Shown here: positions 5,262 to 6,878 of the stretch, piece by piece
Numbering within the stretch: position 1 is the stretch's first letter
Layout of the letters: each line of letters begins with the position of its first letter
Assembly (NCBI GenBank): GCA_021159225.1
Contig: JAGGSE010000200.1
Coordinates: forward strand, 1-6,878
Direction of reading: 5' to 3'
DNA length: 6,878 nt
DNA from: a bacterium
GTDB lineage: Bacteria; Patescibacteriota; Minisyncoccia; Minisyncoccales; JAGGSE01
The notes under the pieces: model-generated
What the model was told of the DNA's origin: nothing
What the model saw: only the letters and a program-made list of their open reading frames with translations
The model's database searches: none
Made by a program: the position numbers and the translations under genes

Positions 5262-5900
5262 TCAAAACTTTTCTCCCTTATAAATCCAAACCTTTATTCC
5301 TATTGTTCCATAGGTGCAATATGCTTCTCCCTGGGCATAATCAATATCAGCCCTGATGGTTTGGCGGGGCATTTCGCCTTTTTTTAACCATTCTGTTCTG
5401 GCAATTTCTATTCCATCCAATCTTCCAGAAACCTGAACCCGGGCTCCCTTAACCTCTTTATTTGCCATAATTTTGTCCAGCGCTTGTTTTAAGACCCGGC
5501 GATATCTGACCCTTTTTTCAATTTGTTCAGCCATCCATAAAACAGCCAGACGAGCCGAGGTCCATGGCTTTCGGACCTCCCTTATTTCCAATTTCAACTC
5601 TGGCTTGGGCTGACTTTGTAAAAATTTTTCAATCTCTTTCTTCAGCCGTTCCACCTCTTCTCCTTTTCTGCCGATAATCAAGCCGGGCCGAGAAGTAGAA
5701 ATAATAACATTAATTTTTGAAGGAAATCTTTCAATCTCAATGTTTTCCAAACCAAGACGCCCGATTTTTTGTTTTAGGAACCGGCGAATCTTAAAATCCT
5801 CCTCTAAGTAAGAAGGAAAATTCTTTTGGTAAAAACCACGTGAATCCCAGTCAGTGGTTTTCTTTATTCTGAATATCTTTGGATGAACTCTGTGAGCCAT
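5262..5900 (-). CDS. rpsC: 30S ribosomal protein S3 (uS3)
   Basis: S3 lies at the mRNA entry channel of the small subunit with S4 and S5 and contributes to mRNA unwinding. The 212-residue product starts MAHRVHPKIFRIKKTTDWDS, a variant of the common GxKVHPxGFRLG...WxSRW. The KH domain carries the GxxG loop GRKG at 77-80 within STSRPGLIIGRKGEEVE. The C-terminal S3 domain has GARVQVSGRLDGIEIARTEW and the Arg-Ala-Asp-Ile-Asp-Tyr block, and ends GTIGIKVWIYKGEKF. Length is shorter than E. coli (233) because the protein ends right after the KGE motif. Start ATG at 5900 follows the rplV stop by 11 A/T bases with no Shine-Dalgarno sequence at all. The stop is TGA, the only non-TAA stop seen, which supports the standard meaning of UGA. 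Confidence 0.98.
   Translation of the reverse strand: MAHRVHPKIFRIKKTTDWDSRGFYQKNFPSYLEEDFKIRRFLKQKIGRLGLENIEIERFPSKINVIISTSRPGLIIGRKGEEVERLKKEIEKFLQSQPKPELKLEIREVRKPWTSARLAVLWMAEQIEKRVRYRRVLKQALDKIMANKEVKGARVQVSGRLDGIEIARTEWLKKGEMPRQTIRADIDYAQGEAYCTYGTIGIKVWIYKGEKF
5273..5277 (-). promoter_or_regulatory. Possible ribosome binding site of rplP (GGGAG)
   Basis: GGGAG lies in the last codons of rpsC, 7 bases from the TTG at 5265 and 16 bases from the ATG at 5256. The spacing fits the TTG better. The bases also encode the conserved Lys-Gly-Glu end of S3, so the match may be coincidental. Confidence 0.4.
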
Positions 5901-5911
5901 AATTTTTTTAT

Positions 5912-6283
5912 TTATTGTTTTTTTTGTTGCGTTTTTGTTTCTGCTTTACCTTTAATTTCATCTAAAATAATTGTTATGTGGGATGTTTTTTTCTGAATTT
6001 CATCTGCCTTTCCCCTTGCCCGGGGAAGCCATCTTTTCATTTTTGGACCCTCATCTACCAAAATCCTTTGAATATAAAGATTATCTTTCTCCATCTTAAA
6101 ATTATTTTTGGCATTGGCTACAGCAGAATTCAAAAGTTTCAAAATAACCGGAGCGGCTCTCTTGACGGTAAATTTTAATATATTCTCCGCTTCAACAACT
6201 GGCTTTCTTCTTATCAGGTCAGCGACCATTCTAACCTTTCTGGGTGCTATTCTTAAATTTCTTAATTTGGCTCTCACTGGCAT
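5912..6283 (-). CDS. rplV: 50S ribosomal protein L22 (uL22)
   Basis: L22 contacts all 23S rRNA domains, and its long beta-hairpin lines the nascent-peptide tunnel near the macrolide site. The 123-residue product reads MPVRAKLRNLRIAPRKVRMV, with the family R-sP-KvR-v-dlIR-k pattern. A central helix follows (PVILKLLNSAVANAKNNF). The tunnel hairpin segment is VDEGPKMKRWLPRARGKADE, followed by KKTSHITIIL. The hairpin shows no deletion. The C-terminal extension GKAETKTQQKKQ is basic and variable and accounts for the extra length over E. coli (110). Start ATG at 6283 lies 9 bases after the rpsS stop without a Shine-Dalgarno sequence. Confidence 0.98.
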   Translation of the reverse strand: MPVRAKLRNLRIAPRKVRMVADLIRRKPVVEAENILKFTVKRAAPVILKLLNSAVANAKNNFKMEKDNLYIQRILVDEGPKMKRWLPRARGKADEIQKKTSHITIILDEIKGKAETKTQQKKQ

Positions 6284-6292
6284 AGGGCAATA

Positions 6293-6598
6293 TTATTTGT
6301 TTTCTTTTTCTTGTGCTTTTGCTTCTAATTCTCTCTGCATCTTTCCTCCATGCTTGTAAAATTTGGTCGTGGGAGAAAATTCACCTAGTTTGTGACCCAC
6401 CATATTCTCTTCAACCTTTACAGAGATAAATTCCTTTCCATTATGGACGAGAAAAGTAAAACCAACCATTTCCGGCGAAATCGTGCATGCCCTGCTCCAG
6501 GTCTTTATAGGCGTATCTTTTCCTTCTGCCTTCAATTTCTGGACCTTCTTCAGTAATTTTTTGTCTATATATGGACCCTTTTTAAGCGAACGTGCCAT
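6293..6598 (-). CDS. rpsS: 30S ribosomal protein S19 (uS19)
   Basis: S19 is a head protein of the small subunit that pairs with S13 at the A-site and the B1 bridge. From ATG 6598 the product is 101 residues, beginning MARSLKKGPYIDKKLLKKV, the standard start. IKTWSRACTISPEMVGFTFL and the signature MVGHKLGEFSPTTKFYKHGG are conserved. The tail QRELEAKAQEKENK is a charged extension beyond the usual ~92 residues. A TTG at 6667 in frame would add 23 residues encoded by the AATTTGGAA-type repeat; I reject it on family grounds. AGAAAAT just upstream is at best a weak ribosome binding site. rplV follows after 9 bases; the expected upstream neighbour rplB is not within the 280 bases to the right edge. 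Confidence 0.97.
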   Translation of the reverse strand: MARSLKKGPYIDKKLLKKVQKLKAEGKDTPIKTWSRACTISPEMVGFTFLVHNGKEFISVKVEENMVGHKLGEFSPTTKFYKHGGKMQRELEAKAQEKENK

Positions 6599-6878
6599 AT
6601 TTTCTAAAAATTCTAAATCCGAAATCCTAAACGAATCAATTTCCAATTTCCAAATTCCAATTTCCAATTAAATTCCAATTACCGAATTACCAAATGACCG
6701 AAACAATTTTATTAATTGGAATTTGGAATTTGGATATTAATTGGAAATTGGGTATTGGATATTGGAATTTCTAGTTAGTTTCGGTCATTGGAAATTGGAT
6801 ATTAATTGGAATTTGGATATTGAATATTGTGAATTTCGCATTGTCATTTTGGTCCTTGAATTTGACCCCTAAGATCAT
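6599..6878. other. Intergenic region upstream of rpsS, no recognisable gene
   Basis: These 280 bases hold mainly the AATTTGGAA/TTCCAAATT repeat (6637-6830), with AAATCCGAAATCCTAAACGA at 6615-6634 as a related tract. I translated the rightmost part in three minus-strand frames. None resembles the conserved L2 C-terminus. One frame stays open from the edge to a TAG at 6771-6773 but its sequence is repeat-derived. The AT-rich DNA contains many loose -10/-35 look-alikes, so I do not call a promoter, although one serving rpsS onward could lie here. Confidence 0.6.
6637..6830. repeat. AT-rich AATTTGGAA/TTCCAAATT repeat with long inverted arms
   Basis: The left arm (6637-6704) is built of TTCCAAATTCCAATT units and the right arm (6778-6830) of their complements. 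The best-preserved pair is a perfect 12-base inverted repeat, AATGACCGAAAC 6693-6704 and GTTTCGGTCATT 6778-6789, with 73 bases between. Direct copies also occur: TATTAATTGGAATTTGGA at 6710-6727 and 6800-6817, and TTGGATATTAATTGGAA at 6730-6746 and 6795-6811. The block could fold into a long hairpin in RNA or a cruciform in DNA. No open frame of interest, transposase or target duplication is visible. It may be a dispersed low-complexity repeat family; function is unknown. Confidence 0.85.

Noticed and set aside
6599..6667. N-terminally extended S19 starting at TTG 6667
   Set aside because: The extra 23 residues are translated repeat and the family begins at MARSLKKGP.
6599..6720. Sigma-70 promoter before rpsS
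   Set aside because: The repeat is so AT-rich that several TTGGAA/TAATTC-like pairs occur by chance, and none stands out.
6771..6878. C-terminal part of rplB at the right edge
   Set aside because: The open frame translates to repeat-derived sequence and none of the three frames shows the conserved L2 C-terminal glycine/arginine-rich segment.

Overview
The window is a long stretch of the bacterial S10/spc ribosomal-protein cluster, written entirely on the minus strand and read from right to left: rpsS, rplV, rpsC, rplP, rpmC, rpsQ, rplN, rplX, rplE, rpsN (zinc type), rpsH, rplF, rplR, rpsE, rplO and the first 103 codons of secY, which runs off the left edge. All 15 ribosomal proteins look intact. 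Together they supply large- and small-subunit proteins for assembly on 23S and 16S rRNA, and SecY is the membrane channel for protein export.

The organism is most likely a member of the Candidate Phyla Radiation (Patescibacteria, perhaps Parcubacteria). The reasons are: rpmD (L30), normally between rpsE and rplO, is absent and the two genes overlap; the DNA is AT-rich with lysine- and isoleucine-rich proteins; Shine-Dalgarno motifs are almost all weak or missing; and L15 and S3 have CPR-like N-terminal sequences. This is inference from sequence character, not a database match. UGA is used as a stop (rpsC), so there is no sign of the UGA=Gly code of Gracilibacteria/Absconditabacteria.

Most neighbouring genes are separated by 1 to 15 bases or overlap. 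Three places break this rule and hold the unusual content. (1) Between rplX and rplE there are 244 bases containing a GC-richer, long imperfect palindrome (about 3468-3696). Its last arm ends 7 bases before the rplE start, and this is the junction where S8 represses the spc operon in E. coli. (2) Between rpsH and rplF there are 153 bases of TTCGT-rich tandem repeat, including two identical 41-base copies with a 48-base period. (3) Upstream of rpsS there are at least 280 bases of AATTTGGAA/TTCCAAATT repeat with a perfect 12-base inverted repeat, where rplB would be expected. No RNA genes, CRISPR arrays or recognisable transposases are present.
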